From Fomitopsis serialis (Eukaryota; Basidiomycota; Agaricomycetes; Polyporales; Fomitopsidaceae), in the NCBI RefSeq assembly GCF_022376445.1, contig NW_025954980.1, positions 186,001 through 250,000 of the forward strand: a stretch of DNA of 64,000 bases, written 5' to 3'. Below are positions 47,054 to 57,588 of the stretch, in pieces (positions within the stretch are counted from its first letter, which is position 1; every line of letters begins with the position of its first letter). A program made the translations under genes and the position numbers. Below the pieces are notes generated by a model, which saw only the letters and a program-made list of their open reading frames with translations, searched no databases and was not told where the DNA came from.

Positions 47054-49422
47054 ATGCCCCGCGTATACAGAAGCATTGCCGCGGTCCAGCACACCACACC
47101 ACCATCCGTGCGACCCTCCCCACTGGCACACATCTACACCTTTCACAGACAGCTCCCGGGATATGCGCCAACACCTCTTGTCTCGCTTCCCTCCATTGCG
47201 CGCGAGCTCGGCATCGCCCACGTTCTGCTCAAGAACGAATCTTCCCGCTTCGGCTTACCAGCATTCAAGATTCTAGGAGCATCGTGGGCCACTTGTCGAG
47301 CTGTTGCGCGTCATCTAGGACTACCATGGGAGCAAGATGCCGTTCCTTCGATGAACGGGCTGTCAGCAATAGTGCAAAGCAAGGGCATCGGTCTCACGCT
47401 CTTCGCCGCGACAGAAGGGAACCACGGGCGTGCAGTCGCACGCGTCGCTCAGCTGCTTGGAATCAAATGTGTGATATATGTTCCGCGCGACATGTCCCAT
47501 GCCACAAGAACCTCCATTGCGTCGGAAGGCGCTCACGTTGTAGAAGTTGGCGGGGACTACGATCTCGCAGTCCGCCAATCTCATATCGCGGCGAACGCCT
47601 GCGAGGGCGGTCTGCTCATCCAAGACACGGCTTTCGATGGTTACGAAGAAATCTGTCAGGTCAGTCGTAAAGCGCGCGTCATGTACTAAGATGATCACTG
47701 ACAACGAACGTAGTGGATCGTCGATGGCTATTCGACTCTTCTTCGTGAAGTCGACGACCAAGTCGCCGAAGTAACTGGCAGAGGCACTCCAGACATTGTC
47801 ATCACACCCATCGGCGTGGGCTCCCTCGGACAAGCGGTAACGACCCATTACAAGCAACCTGACCGCGAGGCACGAACCAGAATCGTGACCGTCGAGCCGG
47901 ACACGGCATCGTGCCTGAGGAAGAACCTCCTCGATCGTCCACAAGCTGATACACCAGAGACGATCCTCAGAAGCCATACCATCATGGCTGGCTTAGACTG
48001 CGGCACCGTTTCTGCAGTCGCATGGCCGATCCTCCGAGATGGCGTCGACGTGGCGCTGTCCGTAGCCGACATTGAAGCGCATCGGGAGGTCGAGAACCTC
48101 CGCACAGAGCATGTCGAGATAGGCCCGTGCGGTGCCGCCCCCTCGCAGCGCTCCGCCGGCTCGCCGCTGAGACCGGCTCGGATCTACTCAAACCGGATAG
48201 CATCGTAGTCCTCCTCGCCACCGAAGGTGCGCGGGACTATCACACGCCCCTCGACACTACGACGACCGACCCTGTGATGCTGACACAGATCCTCACCCAA
48301 ATCGATTCATCCAACCCCGACCTCAGCGAAGGCGCGGGCGCGGGCGAGACCGGTATCGCCGACTTCCTATGCGGCTGGCTCGCGCATCATGACTTCGAGG
48401 TGCATCGCCTCGAAGGCACGCCTGCGCGCCCGACGGTGGTGGGCGTCGCTCGGGGTAGTGGCGGAGGCCACTCCTTGATGCTGAACGGACATGTCGACAC
48501 GGTCACGCTTGCAGGATACGCCGGGGACCCTCTTAGCGGTGAAATCAGGGATGGCGCTGTCCACGGGCGCGGTACGTTCGATATGAAAGCCGGAATCGCC
48601 GCGTCTCTGGTGGCTGCACTTCGAGCCCGTGACACGCAGACATTGCGCGGGGACATCATCCTAGCGCTGGTTGCGGACGAGGAGAATCTGAGCATCGGGA
48701 CGATCGAGCTTCTGGCTGCAGGCTGGCGAGCAGATGCTGCCGTGGTGAGCGAACCGACCGAACACGGCCTGATGCTCTCGCACAAAGGCTTCGTGTGGGC
48801 CGACGTGGACATCCTCGGGAAAGCCGGACACGGCTCTCGTCCGGACTTGTGCGTCGACGCGATCGTGAAAGCGGGCCACTTCCTCGTCGCCCTCGAGAAG
48901 TATGGCCAAGATCTGATCGCTGGCCGAGTGCAAGGCTCAGCGGTGCATCCGAAGGTCGGGACTGGCACAGTGCATGCCGGTATCATCAAAGGCGGCGAAG
49001 AGCTCACCTCATACCCTGCTCTCTGTACGGTTTCGGTCGAGCGGAGGACAGTCCCGGGCGAGACGCCTGAGATCGTCGAGGGGCAACTTCGTGCGATTCT
49101 CGACCGTCTAGTCGAATCCGTGCCGGATTTCCGTTACTCCTTGCGCATGGGCGAATCCCGGGCGCCATACGAGATTGATGAAAGCCATCCGTTCGTCCAG
49201 TTGTTCGATGGCCACGCACAACAGATCCTCGGCCAGAAACCGATAGTTCTAGCAGGAACGTATTGGACGGACAGTGCTCTCCTTGCAGAGAAGGGGATCC
49301 CGACTATTCTGTTCGGTGTGCAAGGAGAGGGGGCCCACGCTGCCCGAGAGTTTGCCTCTGTCCGCAGTATTGGTCAGGTTACCAACATCTTAACGGACGT
49401 TGCGACCGACTTCTGTAAATAA
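47054..49422 (+). CDS. Fusion: diaminopropionate ammonia-lyase-like PLP domain plus M20 deacylase/peptidase
   Basis: The N-terminal half (47054-48110) is a fold-type II PLP enzyme. RFGLPAFKILGASWA holds the expected Schiff-base Lys, TEGNHGRAVARVAQLLG is the Asn-containing loop, and PIGVGSLGQAV is the Gly-rich phosphate loop. One intron (about 47660-47712) joins EICQ to WIVDGY. The C-terminal half is an M20 metallopeptidase (ArgE/DapE-like): LNGHVDTV, HGRGTFDMKAG and VADEEN, with metal ligands and the catalytic Glu. VVSEPTE, GKAGHGSRP (lid His) and GEGAHAAREFASV complete it. The halves lie in different frames and would be continuous if the C5 run at 48138-48142 had one more base. PLP lyases of this family deaminate 2,3-diaminopropionate to pyruvate and ammonia; M20 enzymes remove N-acyl groups. 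A two-step degradation of an N-acyl-diamino acid is my inference. Confidence 0.85.
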
Positions 49423-49925
49423 CGCAACAACGTGCTGACAATCGCATGATGAAAAGATCATATCGTCGGCATGCGCGTGGTTGCTGTAGCACCGCCACTG
49501 GCAGCAGTAGCTGCAGCCTACACACAACCATAGTGCGCAGCTGTTCGTTGACTGGTAAGTGCCTGTGACTCCTCCGCTGACGTCGTGATGACCAGCTCAC
49601 AGAAATAGTCATATTTCTGGCTTATGATCACACCTGTGGTTGGGAGTCAACTCAGTCTGATAGCTGCCAATGACGGCGCTAGGGGCCAGAGTTCGTCTTT
49701 GCTCCCTTGGTAGTAAGGGCATATACACTCGTACTAACAGGCGGCACCCAGCTCGACTCTACAATAAGGCGCAATTTCTTGTCCAATATCTGCTGCTAAG
49801 GAGCATCCGACTTCGACGACTACGAAATATATCACACACGACACCGCTTTCACACGAAGCAGATCGAGACGAATAGGACACTCCTTGCACTACCAACCAG
49901 CACATTCAAGTTGTCCGTCACGCCT
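49423..49925. other. Convergent intergenic region
   Basis: 3' flanks of the fusion gene and the iminopeptidase-like gene. No feature recognised. Confidence 0.55.
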
Positions 49926-50896
49926 CTACTTATCGAGCAAGAAGTCGGACACGGTGGAAAAGTATCGCTGGGGCTCCTCGAGGAACGCGACGTGGCTGCT
50001 GTTGGCGAACTGGATCCACTTGACGCGATTCACCTTGTTGAAAATGGGTGCGACGCTCGCGTCGTGCGCTTCGTCCATGCGCCCATTGGTGAGCAGCGTC
50101 GGGGAGCGGATGGTGTGCAGCTGATCAACGCACGACCAGGTCCGCAGCGTTCCGTTGACACACATTTCAGACGGCCCGTTCCTAGATCACAACCAATGAC
50201 CGTCAATACCTCAACCAAGCGGAACAGACTCAGTGGCGGTACGCACATCGTCGTGTATACAGTAGGGTCCTCCTCCATGGCGGCAAATGACTGCAGCAGC
50301 TCCTTGGGCCACGGATTCAGGGTGCAGAGGTGCTTTTTGTAGAAGACCATGATTGCGTCCTGGTACTCCTTGCTGTCCGTCGTCCCTGCTGCCTCATGCT
50401 GCTTCAACACCGCCAGTACGTCGGGCGGCAACTGCTCGCGCAGCTTATAGACGCCCTCCACCCACAGCTCCATCGACGGGGTGGCGCTCGCAGCGACGAT
50501 GTGTTTCAAGCCTGTGGGGTGGCGATGCGATGCGTAATGCAGGGCAAGCATGCCGCCCCACGAGTGTCCGAAGAGGTCGAAGTTGTCGCCGATACCGAAG
50601 TGGGAGAGGAGATTGTCGAGCTCGTCCATGAAGAGATCCACGGTCCAGAATTCCTTCGGCTTGTCGGCGGGGTGTGACGACCCACCGATACCGATCTGGT
50701 CGTAGAATATGACCGGAATGCCGCTGGATTTGGTGAGCTCGACAAACGGTAGCAGGTAGTGATGAGAAAAGCCGGGCCCGCCGTGCAGTGTGATGATAGG
50801 GCGTACGCCGGAAGTGAGGTTTCCGACGACTTTGTACCACGTCTGATATGTGTCTTGCTCGTACGTGAATGGGATAGTGCCGGTGCGCTCTGCCAT
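49926..50896 (-). CDS. Proline-iminopeptidase-like alpha/beta hydrolase (S33 family)
   Basis: Cytosolic serine hydrolase that typically removes N-terminal proline or other residues from small peptides or amides. It starts MAERTGTIPF at 50896. Motifs: LHGGPGFSHHYLLPF (oxyanion HGGPG), VIFYDQIGIGGSS, DNFDLFGHSWGGMLALHYA (nucleophile elbow GHSWGG), TNGRMDEAHD (acid) and FANSSHVAFLEEP (His). One intron lies at about 50182-50249, splitting the Met codon of TMNGPSEMCVNGT. Length about 300 aa, normal for the family. It converges with the lyase/deacylase fusion and lies between the two MFS copies, which suits a role in the same catabolic set, though co-function is not proven. The gene looks intact. 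Confidence 0.88.
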
Positions 50897-52013
50897 TGCG
50901 ACGGCGGCAGCGGATGGGTACTCGTAGGACTCGTCGAGTGGCTGTCGTTCACCGACTCAGCCGACGTGCGATGCCACCGTAGCGAATGTTCTTATAACCT
51001 GAGTCTAGAGGCTTCTGACTCTACAGACGCCAAACTCCGTCAGACAAGGATATTCTGGACCTGCCAAGGCGCGAAGATTGAAGGAATTGTCGACGTCTGC
51101 TTGGGGAGACTAGCCGCGTTGCCCGGGGCCTCCGAGGGCGCCTTCCTGTCACTACTTGTCCGCTGCTAGTACCAGGTTCCCAGGACACAGGCTACTACGT
51201 ACTAACGAGCGCGCCGGAACAAACAAATGCTTTCGAATTGCGTGCACCGCCGGTAGCTCTTACAGGAGGTACCCGGAAAGTGACGTCCTATGCTCCCTGG
51301 CATACTGTATAGATTATGCTATCATACTATCGGGCAACATCTCGTAGAAGCAGCGCTCAACGTCTTCCCATGAGTACGTGTGAGTACGTCTTCGCTGCAG
51401 AGATATGATCTAATCCGGGCTCGGAATGTACTGCTAGCATCACGAGCCACATGGGCCATTCCAATTTCACTCCACAAGGAGGTGCGCGCGCAGGCATCAG
51501 GGTGGTTCTGACGTGTCTCCGCCAGACACAGTGATTTCGCTCTGTTTGTCCTGTCTCGGAGAAAGTGCGTGCGTGCAATTGCCAGTGTAGTGCGTCTCGG
51601 ACCTTTTTTTCGTTTACTCATGGCTCTTCCTGGCATTTCGACTGATCCTTTTCTGTTTTATATGTCAACAGAATCCTAACGAGAGTTATGGAAAGGCTAC
51701 TAGCGACAGTAGCCTGTAACAAGCACAGTTCCTGTTATCGTAAGGTTGTGACCAGGCTTCAATTTCTCAGTGTCGGCCCTCTCTGGTCAGTATTTCGTCA
51801 ACTATCAAGTTTAAGACTGGGCTGTCTCACTTCTACGGAGCTCAGGCTCGCGACGCTTGTCACCGTCAAGTCGGAGGAACACGGAGACGCGGCGCCCTAG
51901 ACTGGTTCCGTTCAGCATACCCATGTGCTGTGTACGGTTGCCCCTCACCTTCTGGTGGGTCATGAGTTCATCTCTGGGCCCGCAAGATGCTTACTCGGAC
52001 CAGATGTTGAACG
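50897..52013. other. Intergenic, no gene recognised
   Basis: Upstream of the iminopeptidase-like gene. Short frames only. No family match and no terminal repeats were seen. Confidence 0.45.
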
Positions 52014-52445
52014 TTGAAATCTCATCACTACACACTAAAAGCAGCTGCCAATTCCAAAGAAGCCGCTGAGGAAAGTCAAGGTGAGAGTGCTACTCCGTTG
52101 TTTGACCATTCACAGCACGATGTCAACGTGACGCGTTCCGATGGCTCTCGGAACAGTGTTCGCAGCTTGCTGACGGCCCAGCGTCAGCTTCTGCATCGTA
52201 GACCCCTGCATCACCATTGACTGGGACAGTGATGAACAAGGTGTCGCGCCTAAACTAGACGGACGCCCACCCGCGCCCGAGAGCATGAGGCACTTCAACC
52301 TGAAGTACGTGTATAGTCTCTGCTCGGACCTGTACAACTGAGCTTGATGGCGATCGACCAGATAGAGGTACAAACAAACAGTCTGCGAGGGAACGATGCG
52401 CGCCATGCAGATAAGCGTGGCTTTGTCGAGCGCGTCAGTTCCTCT
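52014..52445 (+). repeat. Diverged direct repeat, copy A
   Basis: Shares an ordered series of words with 56435-56800 on the same strand: GCCGCTGAG(G)AAAG, CTCGGAACA or CTTCGGAACGA, CTGCATCACCA, GTGTCGCGCC, TGCTCGGAC, GTACAACTGA, GAGCGCGTC. Both copies read like the 3' part of a gene (possible GTGAGA splice donor after GAAAG), but no protein family is recognised. 52446-52812 shows nothing further. Confidence 0.5.
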
Positions 52446-52812
52446 CCTCGTTGTGTTAACATTTACGGAAGATCACATAACTGTCGATTGCACAGGAAGC
52501 ATCACATTAAGGTTTTCGTGATTGGATGAGAGTCCATTTGATACCAACTCGGAGCAGGACATACGTCTAAGAGGCCCAAGCTGCTGCACCGCTTATGATG
52601 CAGTTCCATGGCTCTGGACATTAATCTTTGTCTCTGCTCCCTCCGCCGGCGCCCACTGAGGTAGGGATCACATCTAGTAATACGAAAGAGCACGAGGCTA
52701 ACCTGTTATTGCTTCATTGCCTCCATGTCCAACACAGCGAGCACTATGTGCGCTCCGGGTAGTGCAATCTAGCCTGGCATCCGCCGCGGATGTTTGCGCT
52801 TCTTGGGAGAAC

Positions 52813-52819
52813 TATAAAG
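52813..52819 (+). promoter_or_regulatory. TATA box of the small secreted protein gene
   Basis: TATAAAG 87 bases upstream of the ATG at 52900. Confidence 0.5.
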
Positions 52820-52899
52820 TGCACCGGTCGACTCAGGACAATGCGCCTTGTCTCGGATCAGCTATTCGCGGCTCTCATTCGACTCGATCTTGTTGAACT

Positions 52900-53418
52900 A
52901 TGCTAGCCACTTCCATTGTGGCCGTTGTTCTTACTGCTCTGGTTCCGACTGCTGCCTGCGCGGAGCTGTTCCAATGGTTCAGTGACTACGACTGCAAGGG
53001 TTCGTAGCTCTTTCTCATACTGTAGTGCCATACACAATGTACGCCTCATAGATCCCGTGAACGGAGCTTGTATCGCGAGCGACGGAGGATGCTGCACGCC
53101 GCCGTATCCTCCGGGTATCAACTCCGTGTATGTCTCCGCAACTGACGACGCCGCTGAGAGTAAGTGATTTTTGTGAGGGTTATCACTCCATGTGCAGTCA
53201 TTCATGTTGCCCTGCAGTCAGCTTCACGATTTACGCAAACGCGAATTGTCAGAACCCCGTTGATCCCATCCTCCAGTACTCTGGGTCCGGTGCTGCGGGA
53301 ACTGGCTGCTACAACGCTGCAAAGTAAGTACATTCAGTATCGGTAATCTTTACCCGAGGAAGCTTATACGGCACGTAGTGCGGCGGTCGGCTCAACTCTT
53401 GGTGGCGAGGAGGAGTGA
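52900..53418 (+). CDS. Small secreted cysteine-rich protein
   Basis: Four exons, three short introns, about 120 residues. The N-terminus MLATSIVAVVLTALVPTAAC is a clear signal peptide, with cleavage probably after ACA. The mature part has six cysteines: DCK, ACI, GGCC, NCQ and GCY. It also has FTIYANANC and a C-terminal NAAVGSTLGGEEE. The exons join as YDCK-DPVNGACIASDGG, SATDDAAE-ISFTIYAN and CYNAA-NAAVG with standard donors (GTTCGT, GTAAGT, GTAAGT). No homologous family comes to mind. The spacing does not match hydrophobins (no C-CC-C-C-CC-C pattern). Small size, a signal peptide and paired cysteines fit effector-like or cell-surface proteins of fungi; the role is unknown. Confidence 0.72.
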
Positions 53419-53826
53419 AGTCCCCGTATAATGTAATATTGAACAGACCTTGCCATATCGTTTCATATCGCAGGCGGTCATGGCTACCAGACTTCTGATG
53501 CATACGAGGGTTGATGTGACTATTAAGAAAGGCGGCTGCCATACGACGGTAGCCCATAGTCGACTTGCGAGTCGGGCAGGACGGGCAACTGACGCATCGC
53601 CGCGGGCTTCCGCTGCCCGCTCCTGGAGCAGGTCGTGTTGTCTGGATATCGACGACAGGACAGCTATTAGCAGAGCCACACTACGCGGTCATGCATCTGA
53701 TCTTGCCGTGGATCGTCCGGGGGATGCAGTGTCGAGACGGCGATGTCTTCCCGTCGGTACTTACTTACCTCAATTCACGATGGTCGTCCAGACGGCGTAC
53801 CGCTCGAAGGACTGAGGCTGAGCTAT
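53419..53826. other. Intergenic flank left of the foldback element
   Basis: Open plus-strand frames (for example HYAVMHLILPWIV near 53690) but no recognisable gene. It ends TAT, the presumed 3-bp target duplication of the foldback element. Confidence 0.4.
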
Positions 53827-54580
53827 CACAGGGTGCAGGACAAGATAATATGATGTGAGTTACCTTGATGATACATTGAAAATATGCATAAGGCCGACAT
53901 CGTAAGTCACTCTATTATACGGTGAACTTATGATGTGACATGGTCACAGTAAGTCGAAGCCACTTACGCTGATAAAATGATGCTTAGAATGTGATGTCAT
54001 GTCACACCGTAAGTTCACAGTAGTCGGCCGCCCCTTACGTTGACTCTATTGTGACAAAGCGTCACAACGTAAGTTCAAAGCAAGTCGTTGCGTGTTACGG
54101 TAATAGAAGCCTGTAGAAGTGTAGTTAACATCGAGATGTTGCGGTACACATATTTTAATCATATCCTGAACCTATTTCGAGTCGCCCACGAGGTTGTCTG
54201 GCGAGCGCTTGATGGCACGGTAGGACAAAGGATGGCCGGGACAGTCAACAACGGTCAAGGACGGTCAGTGACGGTCAGTAACCGTTAGTCAATACTGTGT
54301 AACAATGGGTACTTGTGTTGCCTTTTCCGCTATCGACGCATCCATTCTGAGGAGCGCGCCCGGGCCATTACCAAATTCGGTAATGCAACCGAGCACCCGC
54401 CGCTCGGACTGTCAGTGTCATATCAGAGCAGATGGCGGCTCAGCATATATTGCATTAGTTTATGCTGAACATATGCTAATGATATCTAATAGGCGGCAGA
54501 CCGTCCTTGACTGTCCCAACCGTCATTGACCGCCACCGGCCACCCCGGGCCGCAGGAGTCCGGGTGGCTTCGCGGGAACT
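53827..54580 (+). repeat. Left arm of the foldback element
   Basis: 754 bp. Contains the TTACG/CGTAA-rich array (about 53890-54100), tandem ACGGTCA units (about 54248-54290) and CCGTCATTGACCG-type inverse copies (about 54500-54535). Relative to the right arm it has T at two CpG cytosines (53854, 53856) and A at one CpG guanine (53875). Confidence 0.92.
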
Positions 54581-54730
54581 GTCTGTTCGGGATATGATCA
54601 GAGTGTGTGCGGCACCCTGATTAGAATTTCAGTGAGTAGATGGGTCAGCATATACTGTAGTGCAGACATATTCTGGTAAAAACCTTGAAGGTGTCCTGAT
54701 ACGGTCACCATTAGCGAGGGCAGATTACCC

Positions 54731-55484
54731 AGTTCCCGCGAAGCCACCCGGATTCCTGCGGCCCGGGGTGGCCGGTGGCGGTCAATGACGGTTGGGACAG
54801 TCAAGGACGGTCTGCCGCCTATTAGATATCATTAGCATATGTTCAGCATAAACTAATGCAATATATGCTGAGCCGCCATCTGCTCTGATATGACACTGAC
54901 AGTCCGAGCGGCGGGTGCTCGGTTGCATTACCGAATTTGGTAATGGCCCGGGCGCGCTCCTCAGAATGGATGCGTCGATAGCGGAAAAGGCAACACAAGT
55001 ACCCATTGTTACACAGTATTGACTAACGGTTACTGACCGTCACTGACCGTCCTTGACCGTTGTTGACTGTCCCGGCCATCCTTTGTCCTACCGTGCCATC
55101 AAGCGCTCGCCAGACAACCTCGTGGGCGACTCGAAATAGGTTCAGGATATGATTAAAATATGTGTACCGCAACATCTCGATGTTAACTACACTTCTACAG
55201 GCTTCTATTACCGTAACACGCAACGACTTGCTTTGAACTTACGTTGTGACGCTTTGTCACAATAGAGTCAACGTAAGGGGCGGCCGACTACTGTGAACTT
55301 ACGGTGTGACATGACATCACATTCTAAGCATCATTTTATCAGCGTAAGTGGCTTCGACTTACTGTGACCATGTCACATCATAAGTTCACCGTATAATAGA
55401 GTGACTTACGATGTCGGCCTTATGCATATTTTCAACGTATCATCAAGGTAACTCGCGTTATATTATCTTGTCCTGCACCCTGTG
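54731..55484 (-). repeat. Right arm of the foldback element
   Basis: Reverse complement of the left arm over its full 754 bp. It keeps the CpG sites lost in the left arm, and differs once in the inner end (GGATTCC against GGACTCC). Confidence 0.92.
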
Positions 55485-56434
55485 TATGATAGTGGGCGAT
55501 GTCTCATCGTGGCCGCGTAGGTGGGCTGTGCACGCTAGGACTGACAAGACCGCCGTGTGGAAAACTGGAGCACTCGGCGGCCACACGCACAGCTTGCGAC
55601 TCGGTGGCGATCCCGAGCTGCCATGGGCATCGGCTCTGGCAGCGCGCTCTCAATGGCATTAGAGACCCGCCCAAAGAGGTATTCCCGAAAGACACGGACC
55701 CGTCGTGGGGTAGAGACCATGCGGCCAGTGGCAGCCACGACGTCCTGATCCTAGACCGCCTCTCTCGACGCGCCGCCCGCGAAGATATGACCGTGGTCGT
55801 TGCCGGCGCAGGATCAACGTCGTAAAAAGCCGGGCCTGCAAATACGGACCATCGTACTTCCGATGTCCAGTGACGGCATGTGCAACTCGGCACTTGGGTA
55901 AATCATTGTGGTCGACTGAAAAAAATGCCTACATCGAGCGACTCCACGTCCCACACACGATGTGCTGTCCCTTGCGTGGACGGCCCGGGGTCCATGCTCT
56001 CGAGTCACAGACGGGGGCGAACAGTGATCATGCCTCAGTACAAATGCTGCACAACTAGGAGCAGCCCGGTGGGCTTTCCTTTGTTGTGCAGGACTAGGGC
56101 CTGTCTGCCGCCGTGCTAGTGGCCCTGGGTCCGGGGTGCGCGCGACGATCGATCACAAGTCCTTCGGGCTCATGTACTGGCATGAGGCGCATGCGCGAAT
56201 CTTCACGTATCACATGGTGAGGCTATCAACCGCTTTGCGTGAGGATTTGAGTGCAGTATTGAAGTAGTCGGCTTGTTCGCGGCGTTGCAACGTGGGTGTG
56301 GCGACGGCAGATTACGATCTGTGCGAGGCACGTGATGAAGGAGTGTCGGGCTCTCCTCCAACTTCGCCGCATGAGTAGGCCTCCGGGCCCTTCATGACGT
56401 TCATTCGAATCCAACATCCTCCTCTCATTACTAC
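55485..56434. other. Intergenic flank right of the foldback element
   Basis: No recognisable gene. Frames around 55510-55820 are open on both strands because of GC-rich sequence, with no family motif. The left and right flanks of the foldback element do not obviously rejoin into one gene. Confidence 0.4.
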
Positions 56435-56800
56435 AGACTCAGATATGTTGACAGTTGTCAACTCCAATGAGGCCGCCGAGAAAGGTGAGAATCCCACTCC
56501 GTTGCTTAGCTAGTATCCACAACACGATCATGCCAGCAGGGTTCTCGGATGGCCTTCGGAACGACGTTCGCCGACAGCTCAGCTCCAGCCTCTGAACCGC
56601 AGACGCCTGCATCACCACGGTCAATGTGTCGCGCCGTCCGCTCATACGCACCCGAAGTGCCTATAAAACCTGCAGTCCTCACGTGTGTGATTTTTGCTCG
56701 GACTTGAACGTTGTACAACTGAACACAGTTACACGCAAACAATATGCAAGTGAGCGATGCACGCGCGGATAAATGTGGTTTCTTCGAGCGCGTCGGTGGC
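56435..56800 (+). repeat. Diverged direct repeat, copy B
   Basis: Second copy of the sequence at 52014-52445. It contains CCTATAAAACC at about 56660, which could serve as a TATA element. Roughly 4.4 kb separates the copies. Confidence 0.5.
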
Positions 56801-56879
56801 GCGGCTCGTGCAAAACTGCCCGACTGCGTGCACTAACTTCGAATTGAATTCCATGCTAAGTAATGGACAAACTAGCCAT

Positions 56880-57588
56880 GCCGGTCCCCAAGCTATCAGC
56901 TGGCCCAGTGCCAATGAGATTTAGCACGTCTTCACGGGGACCTCACGAACGTCAAGTCCCACGTCTCGCATCATTTTCCTCAATGGTACTGAGCACTGCC
57001 TGCGCTTGTCTCCTGCAGTCGGACAGCTCGCTGATGCGCCCTTCTCTAGTACTTTGAATTGCTTGCCGAACTGATAGCTGGTTGCGTACGGGCCGACATG
57101 GCCGCCTCATTATCTATCCTCGATTTGGTCATGTTCCCTCATTCAAATGGTATGTGTTTATGCACTCTGCCCTCTGTACCTTCGATTCACTGTACCTTCG
57201 ATACAGGACATATGCATCGCTAACAAAAAACGTTGGACGAGCAACGCATCTGCACTGGTGACGATCAACCTCTGTATTGACCGGCTCCAGCGCCCATAGT
57301 GATTGCGGCTCATTGCTCAGAATGGGCGCGCAGGGATGACATCGGGCGTGCCATTGCTATGCGTCCTTGCGTTTTGATCATGAGCGCCACCCGCCCGCCG
57401 CACCACTCGATATGATAGGCCCATAACCGTCATGTATAAAGGAGCTCATAAGCTTGTCTGTATTCGATATCTAATCCTCCCGCCTGCTTCGTCCGTCGAG
57501 GGCTTTTCTTACGCACTCTTTTCCTGATCTCACTTCCGGCCGCTTCTCTTATCCTATTTCTATTTTGTTTCAGTGTCCCATTGTCGAG
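56880..57588 (+). repeat. Duplicated upstream region of MFS copy 2
   Basis: Counterpart of 45634-46370. Similarity starts at ATGCCGGTCC (about 56878), runs through GAGCACTGCCTG, GGTATGTGTTTA and GGCGCGCAGGGATGA, and continues into the gene. It includes the promoter of MFS copy 2. Confidence 0.75.

Larger units (their letters stand above)
53827..55484. mobile_element. Foldback (giant palindrome) element, 1,658 bp
   Basis: Two arms of exactly 754 bp (53827-54580 and 54731-55484) are reverse complements, around a 150-bp unique spacer. Base i pairs with base 109311-i throughout, so there are no indels. I count five mismatches, all transitions. The ends read CACAGGGTGCAGG...CCTGCACCCTGTG. Both flanks carry TAT (53824-53826 and 55485-55487), a likely 3-bp target duplication. 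Outer parts of each arm hold an array of TTACG/CGTAA and GTGAC/GTCAC words; inner parts carry tandem ACGGTCA decamers. No transposase is encoded, so it would be moved in trans. CAC...GTG ends and a 3-bp duplication resemble those of the 304-bp element at 46585. Confidence 0.9.

Noticed and set aside
54088..55223. Pairs of identical 66-aa and 74-aa open frames on opposite strands
   Set aside because: They are mirror images produced by the foldback arms, have no family motif and are not likely to be genes.
53419..56434. A host gene interrupted by the foldback element
   Set aside because: I tried to join frames on both flanks but no common frame or family was found.
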